Assembly: GCF_018966525.1 (NCBI RefSeq)
Contig: NZ_CP076607.1
Location: 3,100,001 to 3,164,000 of the forward strand
Reading direction: 5' to 3'
DNA length: 64,000 nucleotides
DNA from: Paenibacillus sophorae
GTDB taxonomy: Bacteria > Bacillota > Bacilli > Paenibacillales > Paenibacillaceae
Below the pieces are notes generated by a model. It was not told the origin of the DNA. It was given only the letters and a program-made list of their open reading frames with translations, and searched no databases. The position numbers and the translations under genes are program-made. Of this stretch, positions 25,089-34,649 are shown in pieces. Position 1 is the first letter of the stretch, and every line of letters begins with the position of its first letter.

Positions 25089-26765
25089 TTGCGTAACAGG
25101 ATTGTTAGAGAAATTGAAAGTGTGAAAAATGAATACAAAGAAAAAATTGCGTTTATCGAGCTTGAAAAAATGATTGTAAAAAAAAGAGTAACATATCTAG
25201 AGTTGTTTGAGAAAATATCGATTATTGAAAAAAAACTAGAGAATAATGGCTTGAGAAATACAATATGTCTTTTATATTTTCAATCGGGTATAGATGTAGT
25301 TGCAACTCTTTTAGCATGTTTTAGTGCAGGAGTAATTCCAATATTAAGAACCATAAGTCCTAATTTAAATGAAAAAGGTTTCTATAAACAATTTTTTGAT
25401 TTAGTGAAAGAAGTTAGGAATATCGGATGTGTGCTAGTAGCTGAAGATTTATTAAATCTGTCAGAAGAATGTAAAAGAAATAAAATTAATTTTATGAATG
25501 TGAAGACTGAAAAATGTGACCGGATAATTAAAAATATTAATAGAGTTAATGAAACAAAAATTGATGCAGATATAATTCAATTGACATCTGGATCAATGAA
25601 GAATTCAAAACTGGTTAAAATTAGGGATGAGCAACTTTTTGCTAATCTTAATCAGTGCAAAAAGATGTGGAGTGTTAATGAGGAATCTACGACAGTCACT
25701 TGGGCTCCACATTCTCATATTTTTGGATTGGTAACAGGGTATCTGCTACCTTTATATACAGGAGGAACCTCGGTTATAATGAAACCTTCTGATTTTTCAG
25801 AAGATCCTGTTCTATGGCTTGAGCATATTTCAAGATTTAAAGCGACACATAGTGCAGGAACAAACTTTGCATTCCAAAAATGTTGGGAAAATTATGATAA
25901 AGAAAGGGTTCAAGGGTTGAATCTAAGAACCTGGAAAGTAGCCTCAATTGGAGGAGAGATAGTTAAGCATTCTACATTGAAAAACTTTTATGAAAAATAC
26001 AAAAAACATGAGTTTGATTTCAGAGCTTTTTCACCTTCATACGGTATGTCAGAAAACTCAGGAGTAGTAAGTTCATTATTACCATCAGACAAATACTTTA
26101 AGGTTAATGTTATGAATGAGGCATTGACTCAAAATAAAATTGTAGAACAAGTAACCAATTTCTCTTGCGAAATTGTAAGCGTCGGTACACCTCTTATTGG
26201 AACAAAGATTATGGTTGTTGATACTAAAAGCGGGCGGGAATTATGTGGAAAAGAAGTTGGAGAAATATTAATAAGTTCTCCTTCTCTCTGCAATGGGTAT
26301 ATGTACGGAGATAATGAAGATAGTTTTAGATTAATACCTGGAAATAATGGAGAAATAGAAAGTTATTTTAAAACTGGAGATTTAGGATTTTTGAAAGAAG
26401 GACAACTCTATATAACTGGGAGAAAGAAAGAAATAATAATTTCAAAAGGAAAAAATTATTCACCATATGAAATAGAAAAATGTGCAAAAAAAATAAGCGA
26501 TACAAAATTATTAGGTGATGGTGCTGTGTTCTCAGTAGAAGAAAAGATAGTATTGTTTCAAGAAATATTGGAGGATTTTTCAAGAGAGAAAATAGAAAAA
26601 TTACAAGATGAAATAAAGAATTCAATTAAAATATATCTTAATTTGAAAATAAATGAGGTGATCTTTCTAAAAGAGGGACAGATTCCAAGAACAATGAATG
26701 GAAAAATTCAAAGATTAAAATGCAGTGAGATTTACAAAAAAATAGGAACAAAAGAAATATCTTAA
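25089..26765 (+). CDS. acyl-AMP ligase (FAAL-like AMP-binding enzyme)
   Basis: A 558-residue adenylate-forming enzyme that would activate a carboxylic acid with ATP. Motifs: TSGSMKNSKLVKI P-loop (166-178), WAPHSHIFGLV, SYGMSEN (318-323), YFKTGDLGFL, the hinge TGRKKEIIISKGKNYSPYEIE and a C-terminal RTMNGKIQRL with the catalytic Lys. The hinge and overall look favour the fatty acyl-AMP ligase branch, which loads carrier proteins, rather than acyl-CoA synthetases. No carrier protein gene is near. The start is TTG at 25089 after GAGGTGA. First large gene of the low-GC island, 18 nt before the aminotransferase. Confidence 0.82.
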   Translation: MRNRIVREIESVKNEYKEKIAFIELEKMIVKKRVTYLELFEKISIIEKKLENNGLRNTICLLYFQSGIDVVATLLACFSAGVIPILRTISPNLNEKGFYKQFFDLVKEVRNIGCVLVAEDLLNLSEECKRNKINFMNVKTEKCDRIIKNINRVNETKIDADIIQLTSGSMKNSKLVKIRDEQLFANLNQCKKMWSVNEESTTVTWAPHSHIFGLVTGYLLPLYTGGTSVIMKPSDFSEDPVLWLEHISRFKATHSAGTNFAFQKCWENYDKERVQGLNLRTWKVASIGGEIVKHSTLKNFYEKYKKHEFDFRAFSPSYGMSENSGVVSSLLPSDKYFKVNVMNEALTQNKIVEQVTNFSCEIVSVGTPLIGTKIMVVDTKSGRELCGKEVGEILISSPSLCNGYMYGDNEDSFRLIPGNNGEIESYFKTGDLGFLKEGQLYITGRKKEIIISKGKNYSPYEIEKCAKKISDTKLLGDGAVFSVEEKIVLFQEILEDFSREKIEKLQDEIKNSIKIYLNLKINEVIFLKEGQIPRTMNGKIQRLKCSEIYKKIGTKEIS

Positions 26766-26783
26766 TAGACGAGGAGAAATGGT

Positions 26784-28097
26784 ATGGAAAACGCTAATTC
26801 GTTGTTTCATCCTTGGATGAAACAGAATGATTTCCAAGGTAAGAAGATAACTGATGCAGATGGTATATACATATGGATAGACGGAAAAAAATGTTTTGAT
26901 ATGGCTTCACAAAGCATAAACGTAAACATTGGACATAGAAATTCTGAAGTAATTAGAGCAATACAGGAGCAATGTGAAAAACTACCTTATATTTATTCTG
27001 GTTTTTCTAATCCAATAATGGACGAAGCAGCAAGAGATGTTTTAGGCGTATTACCTAATATATATAAAAAAGTTTATTTTACAAATTCTGGTTCAGAAGC
27101 AAATGAAAATGCAATTAAATTAGCGAGGATGTATACTGGAAAACAAAAGATCTTTTCCTCGTATAATTCTTATCACGGATCAACAATTGGTGCTGGAAAT
27201 TTAACAGGTGATCAACGAAGGTTAGCATGTGAGCCGGGACAAGTAGGTTTTATCAAGTTCAATTTTCCTGATAAGTATCATTCTAAGGGGCAGTTTAGAT
27301 CAGATAAGGAAATGAGCAACTTTTATTTAGATTTGCTTAGGGAGCAAATCATTGATGAAGGGCAAAATAATATTGCTGCGATATTTTTGGAGCCAATAAT
27401 TGGGGGAAATGGAGTAATAATTCCTCCCGATAATTATTTGGAAGGAATAAGAGAAATTTGTAATGAATTTAAAATTCTAATGGTATGTGATGAAGTAATG
27501 ACTGGATGGGGAAGAACAGGTAAATGGTTTGCTTTTGAACATTGGGATATTAAGCCAGACATAATTACCACCTCCAAAGGAATGACTAGTTCTTATGTTG
27601 CTTTCGGAGTTGTAGTTGTAAATGAACATATAGCAAAATACTTTGATAATCATGTACTTATGTGCGGTTCTACAAACTATGCACATTTACTTGGGTGTGC
27701 TGCAACAGTTGCTTCTATTAAGGTATACAAGAAGTTGAATTTGATAGAGAATTCAGAGTTATTGGGGAAGTTGCTTAACGTGGAGTTAAACAAAATGAAA
27801 TCGAAATATCATTCAATTGGTGATATAAGATGCAAAGGGTTATTCGCAGCAATTGAGTTTAAGGATAATGTGATGGGAAAGCGTGATTCAGTAAATATAG
27901 CATATTTAATAAATCTACTTGAAGAAAAAGGTTTTTGGACCTTGGGTAGAAGAAATATATTGATGATTGCCCCACCTCTAATTATTAATCGAGAACAATT
28001 ATTGGAAAGTTTAAATATATTGGATAGTGTATTGGAAGATTTATATATGAAAGGCTCAAAACCGAAATTAGCGGTAGACGAATCGATACGAGCGTGA
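26784..28097 (+). CDS. class III aminotransferase, C-terminus altered by ISL3 insertion
   Basis: A 437-residue PLP enzyme. FTNSGSEANENAIKLAR and the D236-E-V motif in CDEVMTGWGRTG bind the cofactor; Lys265 in TTSKGMTS would form the Schiff base. It would convert an aldehyde or ketone to an amine. The insertion sequence at 28053 replaces the last residues: the natural end would have been LYMK followed by WSVF and a stop; it now reads LYMK plus a tail of 11 residues read from the element. The core is intact, so activity may survive, but polar effects on downstream genes are possible. The ribosome site is GAGGAGAAA. Confidence 0.88.
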   Translation: MENANSLFHPWMKQNDFQGKKITDADGIYIWIDGKKCFDMASQSINVNIGHRNSEVIRAIQEQCEKLPYIYSGFSNPIMDEAARDVLGVLPNIYKKVYFTNSGSEANENAIKLARMYTGKQKIFSSYNSYHGSTIGAGNLTGDQRRLACEPGQVGFIKFNFPDKYHSKGQFRSDKEMSNFYLDLLREQIIDEGQNNIAAIFLEPIIGGNGVIIPPDNYLEGIREICNEFKILMVCDEVMTGWGRTGKWFAFEHWDIKPDIITTSKGMTSSYVAFGVVVVNEHIAKYFDNHVLMCGSTNYAHLLGCAATVASIKVYKKLNLIENSELLGKLLNVELNKMKSKYHSIGDIRCKGLFAAIEFKDNVMGKRDSVNIAYLINLLEEKGFWTLGRRNILMIAPPLIINREQLLESLNILDSVLEDLYMKGSKPKLAVDESIRA

Positions 28098-29427
28098 AAC
28101 GAGGATGAAAATGGAAAAACATCTGCAAATCCTGTATTGTTGTAAGTCCTACCAAACAACAAAAGGAAATGACAGATGCCACTCCAGTATATCAATGAGA
28201 TGCTCGGATTACCAGAGCTACAACTTCATAAAATCATCTATATGGACGCTCATCAAGTTCATCTGGAGGCATCGCCTGTGACCGACAAACAGCCCTGTCC
28301 CGTTTGCCACTCGGAACAATACGTCAAGCGGGATGGCCGCAACAAACTGCGGAAGATTCGGCATTTGGCGGTCTTTGGCAGAAAAAGCTATTTGCATGTG
28401 CCCTCCCTTCGGTTAGCCTGCTCACGGTGCAGTGTCGGCTTCGTTTGGTCTTATGAATTTGTGGGTCCTAAGCAGCGTTACAGTCGCTTGTTCCGCTTGC
28501 AAACGGTAGAGCAGGCCCTTGGCTCTACCGCGGCGCATAGTGCAAGGATGCAAGAAGCGCCTGCCAGTACGGTACAGCGAATGCATCAGGAAGCTCTTCC
28601 TGCCCAGAGCGAACGCCTCGCGCAGCAGGCTTGGCGTAAAGCCAAAACTACCGAGGGTCTGGTGCTGGGTATCGACGACTTTGCAATCAAAAAGGGACAC
28701 TCTTACAATACCGGCATTCACAATCTTAGGGGCGAAACCATGCTGGACTTACTGCCTGGTCGCAAACTTGAAGCCCTGCGGACCTATGCCCGCCAGCATC
28801 CTGACTTTCTGGCGTTGAACCCCAAAGCGGTGGTTATGGATCTAGCTCAGGCGTATCACACATGGATTAGCGAATGCTTTCCGCGTGCCCTCCGCATTGC
28901 AGATCGTTTCCATGTTCACGGTTATGTCACCCAAAGTGTCCAGGCGGTACGCAAGTCGGTTCAGTCCACCCTTGTGCCTCGGGCTAAAGCCATCCTGAAA
29001 AGTCATCATCGACTGCTCAATCCGCCAGCCGATTTTCTACCTGAACAGAGCAAAGCCCAGTTAGACCTACTACTTAGCTTCTCTCCGCTACTACGCAAGG
29101 TTTGGGAATGGAAAGAAGCGTTCTCTCGCTGGTATGATTATTCACCAAATGTCCATGTCGCCAGCCTTGGCTTTAACCGTTGGTGTCAGCAAGGCGAATG
29201 TATTGACCATGATGCGGTGCGTAATTGGGAAGACGAAATCGTGAACTACCATCGATGCCAGTGGACCAATGCAACCGTCGAAGGACGGCACAATCGGATC
29301 AAGGCTTATCAACGCCGGCACTATTTTACACGCAATCACAAGTGTTACAAAGATGGCATTTTAATCGAATGTAATCGTCACCGTTCGTCTGGTTGAAAAG
29401 TTCAACCGCTAATTTTTAGATTGAGCC
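28053..29427 (+). mobile_element. ISL3-family insertion sequence, intact, with 8-bp target duplication
   Basis: Terminal inverted repeats at 28053-28075 and 29405-29427 (both start GGCTCAA and share AAATTAGCGGT). ATATGAAA flanks the element at 28045-28052 and 29428-29435, the 8-bp duplication expected for ISL3. It inserted into the last codons of the aminotransferase gene. Perfect duplication and an intact transposase point to a recent event. GC content is clearly higher than in the host genes. Confidence 0.93.
28176..29396 (+). CDS. ISL3-family transposase
   Basis: A 406-residue DDE transposase. It has the N-terminal zinc finger of the family (CPVCHSEQYVKRDG and CSRC), the helix-turn-helix part and the catalytic domain starting VLGIDDFAIKKGHSYNTG, with VVMDLAQAYHTW and the C-terminal TVEGRHNRIKAYQRRHYFTR. 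Full length, with no frame damage. Confidence 0.95.
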   Translation: MPLQYINEMLGLPELQLHKIIYMDAHQVHLEASPVTDKQPCPVCHSEQYVKRDGRNKLRKIRHLAVFGRKSYLHVPSLRLACSRCSVGFVWSYEFVGPKQRYSRLFRLQTVEQALGSTAAHSARMQEAPASTVQRMHQEALPAQSERLAQQAWRKAKTTEGLVLGIDDFAIKKGHSYNTGIHNLRGETMLDLLPGRKLEALRTYARQHPDFLALNPKAVVMDLAQAYHTWISECFPRALRIADRFHVHGYVTQSVQAVRKSVQSTLVPRAKAILKSHHRLLNPPADFLPEQSKAQLDLLLSFSPLLRKVWEWKEAFSRWYDYSPNVHVASLGFNRWCQQGECIDHDAVRNWEDEIVNYHRCQWTNATVEGRHNRIKAYQRRHYFTRNHKCYKDGILIECNRHRSSG

Positions 29428-29506
29428 ATATGAAATGGAGTGTTTTTTAAAAAAAATTAAGGAAATGGAATTAATAGACAACTCAATAGAGAGAGGACAA
29501 AGAATA

Positions 29507-30364
29507 GTGGAGAAAGCGGTGTTAATAACTGGAGGAAGCGCGGGAATAGGGAAGGCTTTAGCCAAGATTGTTTCAGAGAAATACAAATATAAAGTACTGA
29601 TTGTTGGTAGGAATGAAGAGCAAATGAAGGATATAGTAAAAGAATGCTCTAATATTGATTTTATTAAGGCAGATTTGTCAAAAGCAGATGGAATAAAAAA
29701 AATAGTTGAGGCTGTTTCACAGAGAAACACTAAATTAAATTATCTTGTAAACAATGCCGCTGTACAAAATCTATCCCTACTGAAGGATATAACAGAAGAG
29801 CAGTTTGATGAATCTATGAATGTTAATGTAAAAGCACCTTTGATGTTAGTAAAAGGTTTAATGGAAACAAATATGTTCGAAAAAAACACTAGGATTTTGA
29901 TGGTAAGTTCAAGTAGTAGATACAATATACAAAAGGGTATGGGGTTATATTCAGTTTCTAAAGAAGCGATGTTCACTTTGCATAAAGTAATGAAAAAGGA
30001 GTATGCTGAAAGTTTATTAATAAGCAGTGTCTACCCAGGTACAGTATATGGCACAAAGACAGCAAAAGGGATGGAGGCTTCAAAAATACCTGAGATTATA
30101 GAGTTGAGAAAAGATATGAAAGAATTTTTATCTAGCAATAAGTCAATCAGAATACTTTCACCAGACCAAGCGGCATTATTTATTAGCTGGGTATTATGTA
30201 ATACAAGCGATGAAGAATATATTAAGCCTAAATTAGCAAGAAACTTTAATGATACTGTCATTAATGAGGAAGAATGGGATATAAGAGACTGTGAGTTCTA
30301 TATTAATTGTCCATATAAAGATGGTACAAAATTGAAACAACTAGCGAATTTTTTGGGCAAATAA
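29507..30364 (+). CDS. short-chain dehydrogenase/reductase
   Basis: A 285-residue SDR that uses NAD(P)H. TGGSAGIGKALA is the cofactor loop, NNAAVQN the structural motif and SSSRYNIQKGMGLYSVSKEA the catalytic Ser-Tyr-Lys region. I choose the GTG at 29507, placed just before the Rossmann fold and 10 nt after AGAGAGG; the frame is open from 29435, but that part overlaps the original end of the aminotransferase gene. In the island it could reduce a keto group of the acyl intermediate. Confidence 0.82.
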   Translation: MEKAVLITGGSAGIGKALAKIVSEKYKYKVLIVGRNEEQMKDIVKECSNIDFIKADLSKADGIKKIVEAVSQRNTKLNYLVNNAAVQNLSLLKDITEEQFDESMNVNVKAPLMLVKGLMETNMFEKNTRILMVSSSSRYNIQKGMGLYSVSKEAMFTLHKVMKKEYAESLLISSVYPGTVYGTKTAKGMEASKIPEIIELRKDMKEFLSSNKSIRILSPDQAALFISWVLCNTSDEEYIKPKLARNFNDTVINEEEWDIRDCEFYINCPYKDGTKLKQLANFLGK

Positions 30365-30376
30365 GGAGAGTAGTTG

Positions 30377-31591
30377 ATGAATAAAAAAATATTTGATATT
30401 GGCGAAAATATACCTGTTGGAGTAGTTCCGGAGAATATGTATGCATTAACCTTGAGAAAGGAAAGATATGGTGAACCAAAAGATTCAATGAGAATAGAAA
30501 CTGTAAGAGTTCCTTCAGAGTTAAATGAATATGAAATTCTAGTGAAAGTAATGGCAGCAGGTATAAATCATAATGCAATTTGGGCGGGGCGCTCTATTCC
30601 AATTGATGTAATTAGTAACAGTCAAAAAATTGATAATGATAAAAGAAATTATTTTATTCCGGGTAGTGATGGTTCTGGAGTAGTTTGGAAAATCGGTAGT
30701 AAAGTCTCTGAGTTTAAAGTTGGTGATGAGGTAATAATTCAGAGTGGATATTTAGGATTAGAAAAAGATTTTAGGCACAAAAAAAAAGGTGATTTACCAA
30801 ATATTCGAGCTTGGGGTTATGAAGTTAATGGTGGATCTTTTTCTCAATTTACAAAAGTGCAATCTTATCAATGTTTAAAAAAACCTGATAATTTGACTTG
30901 GGCTGAATCTGGATGCTTTTTAGTGAGTGCTGGGACAGCTTATAGAATGCTGCTTAGTTGGAAACCCAATGAGATAAAAAAGGATGATCCAGTTTTAATT
31001 TGGGGTGGAGCAAGTGGGATTGGTAGCATGGCGATTCAGATCTCAAAAATGATTGGTGCAAGACCAATAGCTGTGGTATCAAATAAAGAAAAAGAAGAAT
31101 TTTGTTTGGATCTAGGAGCAAATGGCATAATCGATAGAAGTGAAATTGATATATCAAAAAAAATGCCGGATTTAAATGATAAAGATGAATTTAATAAATG
31201 GCGAAGTAATATAAAGAAATTCAGAAGCTGTTTTTGGGAATCACTAGGGGAAAAAAAGAGCCCAACAGTGGTATTTGAGCATCCAGGGGAAAATACAATT
31301 GCTGCTTCTGTAGCTATAGCTGATAAAGGAGGTATGGTTGTTACTTGTGGCGGTACAAGTGGTTATTATGGGAATTTCGATTTAAGGCAATTATGGGTTT
31401 ATCAGAAAAGAATTCAAGGATCCCATTTTGCTACGAGAGAACAATGTGTTGAAGTAATAAAGTTGGTGTCAGAAGGTATTATAAAAACCTGCTTAACAAG
31501 AACATATACTTTCGAAGAAGCAATAGAAGCACATCAAAAAATGGCAGAAAACAGGCATCCTTGTGGCAATAGCGCTATAGTTTTTGATTGA
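30377..31591 (+). CDS. crotonyl-CoA reductase-like medium-chain dehydrogenase
   Basis: A 404-residue MDR enzyme resembling crotonyl-CoA carboxylase/reductase. Characteristic parts are MYALTLRKERYGEPKDSM, VMAAGINHNAIWAG, PGSDGSGVVWKIGSKV, GYEVNGGSFSQFTKVQ, LIWGGASGIGSMAIQISKM and GGMVVTCGGTSGYYG. It would reduce an enoyl thioester, perhaps with carboxylation. Start ATG at 30377 after AAGGAGAG; a TTG at 30374 is directly upstream. 12 nt after the SDR gene, so co-transcribed. Confidence 0.85.
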   Translation: MNKKIFDIGENIPVGVVPENMYALTLRKERYGEPKDSMRIETVRVPSELNEYEILVKVMAAGINHNAIWAGRSIPIDVISNSQKIDNDKRNYFIPGSDGSGVVWKIGSKVSEFKVGDEVIIQSGYLGLEKDFRHKKKGDLPNIRAWGYEVNGGSFSQFTKVQSYQCLKKPDNLTWAESGCFLVSAGTAYRMLLSWKPNEIKKDDPVLIWGGASGIGSMAIQISKMIGARPIAVVSNKEKEEFCLDLGANGIIDRSEIDISKKMPDLNDKDEFNKWRSNIKKFRSCFWESLGEKKSPTVVFEHPGENTIAASVAIADKGGMVVTCGGTSGYYGNFDLRQLWVYQKRIQGSHFATREQCVEVIKLVSEGIIKTCLTRTYTFEEAIEAHQKMAENRHPCGNSAIVFD

Positions 31592-31624
31592 GCTTAATTT
31601 TTAATTATGAAGTGGGGGACGAAA

Positions 31625-32869
31625 ATGAATTTAATAAAGGAAATATATAAGCAAAGCGGAATAGATTATTTTACAGATGATTATTATAGTCTTATCAAAT
31701 CAATACAACAAATAAATATTAGTGAAAATGATAAACAATTCTCATTTAGAGAAAATGAAGATAATTCAATTTATCAAAGCCTCGCAATAGAAATCACTCA
31801 GCAAAACTATTGCAACTTGTCATGTGAGTGGTGCTATATTAACCAAAATAAGAGAGGGAGAAAAAATAAACCAATATCGTTTGAACAATTTAAAGAAATC
31901 ATTGATAAGATCGATGAGTTCAACAGAATTAATAACGTTAAATTATTTTCAATCGTAGTATTTATGGGGGGAGAGCCTACGTTAAATAAAGATCTTGAGA
32001 AGATGATTCACTACACTTTAGAGAATAATTTAAAGCCAATTGTGGTTACAAATTCACTGAAATTAGCAAATAATGAATATGCAAAAAAAATATGTCTTAA
32101 TGGAGTTAAAATTGTTACTCATATTCCGTTTTGTCCTAATAATGAAGAAACAAATTTGAAATTAAATAAACTATCGAAAAATAGAATTTATTCCAGTAGA
32201 CTGTTTCAAGCTATAGAAAATTTAGTTGAAATTAGAAAAGAAAGACATCGTTTTGAAATTGTTGGTGATTTCGTGGTGAATAAAGCTTCAATCGATTATG
32301 CATTTGAATCATATAAATATTGCAGAGAAAATGGCATTGAACCATTTTTTGAATTCATGAGAATGTCAAACGATTCTGAATCAAACGAAAAGTACATGCT
32401 AGACGCACAAGATATTATAAATATTGCAGATAAAGTTTATCAGTACGATCTTGCTCATAATTATGTTAATGATACTCCTTTAGGTAAAGTACGCTATTAT
32501 TTGCCACCAGCAATAAATAACCCATGTAAATTAATACAAGATAGTTTACATGTGACATTTACAGAAGAAGGATTTGGGAATGTCACTTCTTGTTGTGGAC
32601 AAGATATAGCACATGGAAATATTGTATCAGATTCTTTGGAGAGTATCATCAAACATAAAGCAGAAACAAAAATATTCTCTGAACAGACCGATCATATTAA
32701 GGGACCGTGTTCTGTATGTGAATTGTATAATATTTCTGGTTGTGAAGCAGGTTGTAGAGGTAATGCTAATAACATCTATCATAACCCTGAAGCCTCTGAT
32801 CCACAATGTATTTTTATAAGAGAAGATGTAAAAGAGTCTCTTGAATTAATGTTAGAAAAAGTATTGTAG
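31625..32869 (+). CDS. radical SAM/SPASM enzyme
   Basis: A 414-residue radical SAM protein. CNLSCEWC (Cys63, 67, 70) binds the SAM-cleaving cluster; VVFMGGEPTLNKD is the GGEP motif. The C-terminal SPASM part has CCGQDIAHGN, CSVCELYNISGCEAGC and a last Cys in DPQCIF, enough ligands for auxiliary clusters. SPASM enzymes modify peptides or small molecules. No RRE-type leader-binding domain is evident. Start ATG at 31625 after GGGGGAC; an ATG at 31607 has no ribosome site. Its substrate could be the 42-residue peptide or a carrier-bound intermediate; this is inference. Confidence 0.85.
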   Translation: MNLIKEIYKQSGIDYFTDDYYSLIKSIQQINISENDKQFSFRENEDNSIYQSLAIEITQQNYCNLSCEWCYINQNKRGRKNKPISFEQFKEIIDKIDEFNRINNVKLFSIVVFMGGEPTLNKDLEKMIHYTLENNLKPIVVTNSLKLANNEYAKKICLNGVKIVTHIPFCPNNEETNLKLNKLSKNRIYSSRLFQAIENLVEIRKERHRFEIVGDFVVNKASIDYAFESYKYCRENGIEPFFEFMRMSNDSESNEKYMLDAQDIINIADKVYQYDLAHNYVNDTPLGKVRYYLPPAINNPCKLIQDSLHVTFTEEGFGNVTSCCGQDIAHGNIVSDSLESIIKHKAETKIFSEQTDHIKGPCSVCELYNISGCEAGCRGNANNIYHNPEASDPQCIFIREDVKESLELMLEKVL

Positions 32870-32882
32870 AAAGAAATGAAAA

Positions 32883-34436
32883 ATGATAATGGAAGAGATA
32901 AATCAAAAAACAAATAGACTGATACTTATAGCTATTAGTTTGGCTAATTTTATTGTAATGATGGATTACACTATAATAAATGTTGCTCTACAAACGATTC
33001 AAGTTAATTTTAATGCAAGTAATGCTGAATTACAATGGATGGTATCTTCTTACGAAATTTTATATGCTTCTTTACTATTGCCGGCTGGATTTCTTTCTGA
33101 TAGATACGGAAGAAAAAAAGTAATGATGCTCGGATTAATCGTTTTTATTTTATCTTCTGGACTTATTGCATTTAGTGAAAGTACTATGCAAATAATTGTA
33201 GCAAGGGGGTTAATGGGATTAGGAGGGGCAGTTGTACCTAGCACAACATTGGCTATTATTAAAGAAACATATAAAAAATACGATCAAGCTAAAGCGATAG
33301 GAGTTTGGTCAGCATTTGGAGGTTCATCTATTGCGATAGGGCCTATAATTGCAGGTTTTTTGTTGCAAATGTACCCATGGTACAGTGTGTTTACTATTAA
33401 TTTGCCGATTGGATTGATATGTTTAATAATTATTATGAAACTTGTTCCAAATACATCAGATAAGCATAAAAATAAATTAGATTTAATTGGAATGATATTA
33501 TCAGTTTTAGGTGTTAGTCTAATTTTATATGGAATAATAAAAAGCGGTGAACTTAATAAGATTTTCACAATAAATACAGGTGGAGCTATTATAATTGGGA
33601 TAATTATAGTACTGTTTTTATTAAAATATGAATATAAAATAAATAATCCAATGTTGGAACTATCATTATTATGCGATAGAATATTTACTTCTGGAACTAT
33701 ATCAATTTCATTATCCTATTTTACAATTTCAGGTGGAACATATTTATTTGTTTTTTTTATCCAACTAGTAAAAAAAAGCACTCCTTTTGAATTAGGTTTA
33801 ATGATGTTGCCGTTTGCAATTGGATCAATCATAGGCTCTTTGTTCAGTGAACGAATGTTAAATCTTAAGGGTGCCAAATTCACAATAATAATGAGTTGTT
33901 TTTTATTACTGCTAGGATTCATAGGGTTTTACATTTCTGATGGAACTACTGATAATTTTTTAATTGAGGCTTTTTTTTTATTAATAGGGCTAGGTATGGG
34001 AATTGCAATGGGAGGAACGACTTTCTTTACAATGTCTGAAATACCTCAAAATAAATATGGCTCTGGGGCGGGATTATCAAATACAATTCGGGGTGTAACA
34101 TCGATCATGGGGGTTGGAGTACTTGGTACAATATATTCTATATCATATCAAAAAAGCATAAATTTAGTCTTATCTGAGAGTAACGTTGAGCTTGATAAAT
34201 TCTCAAGGGAGTCATATAGCCAAACTATTAACTTTTTCAAAAACGGAAATTTTAATCCAGAATTAGTTGATCAAATTTTAAAGAGAGGAGAAGATATATT
34301 TTTATATTCATTTCACAAAGGCTTATTTGTAGGTATTATAATAATACTTATTAATATCATTTTAGGTTTAATTTTTATTCCACGTAGAGTTGAAAGTAGA
34401 CAAATAGAAAAGTCAACTGGAAAAACAATTTGTTAA
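32883..34436 (+). CDS. MFS exporter, DHA2 (EmrB/QacA-like, 14 TM)
   Basis: A 517-residue transporter with about 14 membrane spans. IVMMDYTIINVALQTI in TM1, the motif A loop (GFLSDRYGRKKVMMLG) and AFGGSSIAIGPIIAGFL (motif C) are typical of the drug:H+ antiporter 2 family. Last gene of the low-GC island, 13 nt after the radical SAM gene; it probably exports the island's product or gives self-protection. An alternative ATG lies at 32889. Confidence 0.88.
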   Translation: MIMEEINQKTNRLILIAISLANFIVMMDYTIINVALQTIQVNFNASNAELQWMVSSYEILYASLLLPAGFLSDRYGRKKVMMLGLIVFILSSGLIAFSESTMQIIVARGLMGLGGAVVPSTTLAIIKETYKKYDQAKAIGVWSAFGGSSIAIGPIIAGFLLQMYPWYSVFTINLPIGLICLIIIMKLVPNTSDKHKNKLDLIGMILSVLGVSLILYGIIKSGELNKIFTINTGGAIIIGIIIVLFLLKYEYKINNPMLELSLLCDRIFTSGTISISLSYFTISGGTYLFVFFIQLVKKSTPFELGLMMLPFAIGSIIGSLFSERMLNLKGAKFTIIMSCFLLLLGFIGFYISDGTTDNFLIEAFFLLIGLGMGIAMGGTTFFTMSEIPQNKYGSGAGLSNTIRGVTSIMGVGVLGTIYSISYQKSINLVLSESNVELDKFSRESYSQTINFFKNGNFNPELVDQILKRGEDIFLYSFHKGLFVGIIIILINIILGLIFIPRRVESRQIEKSTGKTIC

Positions 34437-34614
34437 GTGAGTATTTTGAAGAATTTTTTGGTGACGAAACTAAAATACTTAAGAGGAGCTATTCCTGTAA
34501 TGAATGCTCAATCCTATGGAAAGCCATTCATGTGACTGTGGAAAACTCGAGGATCAAAATTTATCATTGGGAAATTTCGGTTGCAGACTAGATTATTTTT
34601 GAATTGGCAGTGGT
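34437..34614 (+). other. gap at the end of the island with a possible gene fragment
   Basis: A GAGGAG site precedes an 11-codon frame (MNAQSYGKPFM, 34500-34535). A shifted frame continues as AIHVTVENSRIKIYHWEIS before a stop. Together they look like the debris of a coding sequence; no family is recognisable. Confidence 0.3.
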
Positions 34615-34649
34615 GCCGCTAAACACTTTCGTGTGTTTGGCGGCTTTTT
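34615..34649 (+). terminator. terminator of the low-GC island; intron target
   Basis: A 12-bp stem (34615-34626 with 34633-34644, one G-T pair) followed by five T. The group II intron starts at the next base. Confidence 0.88.
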
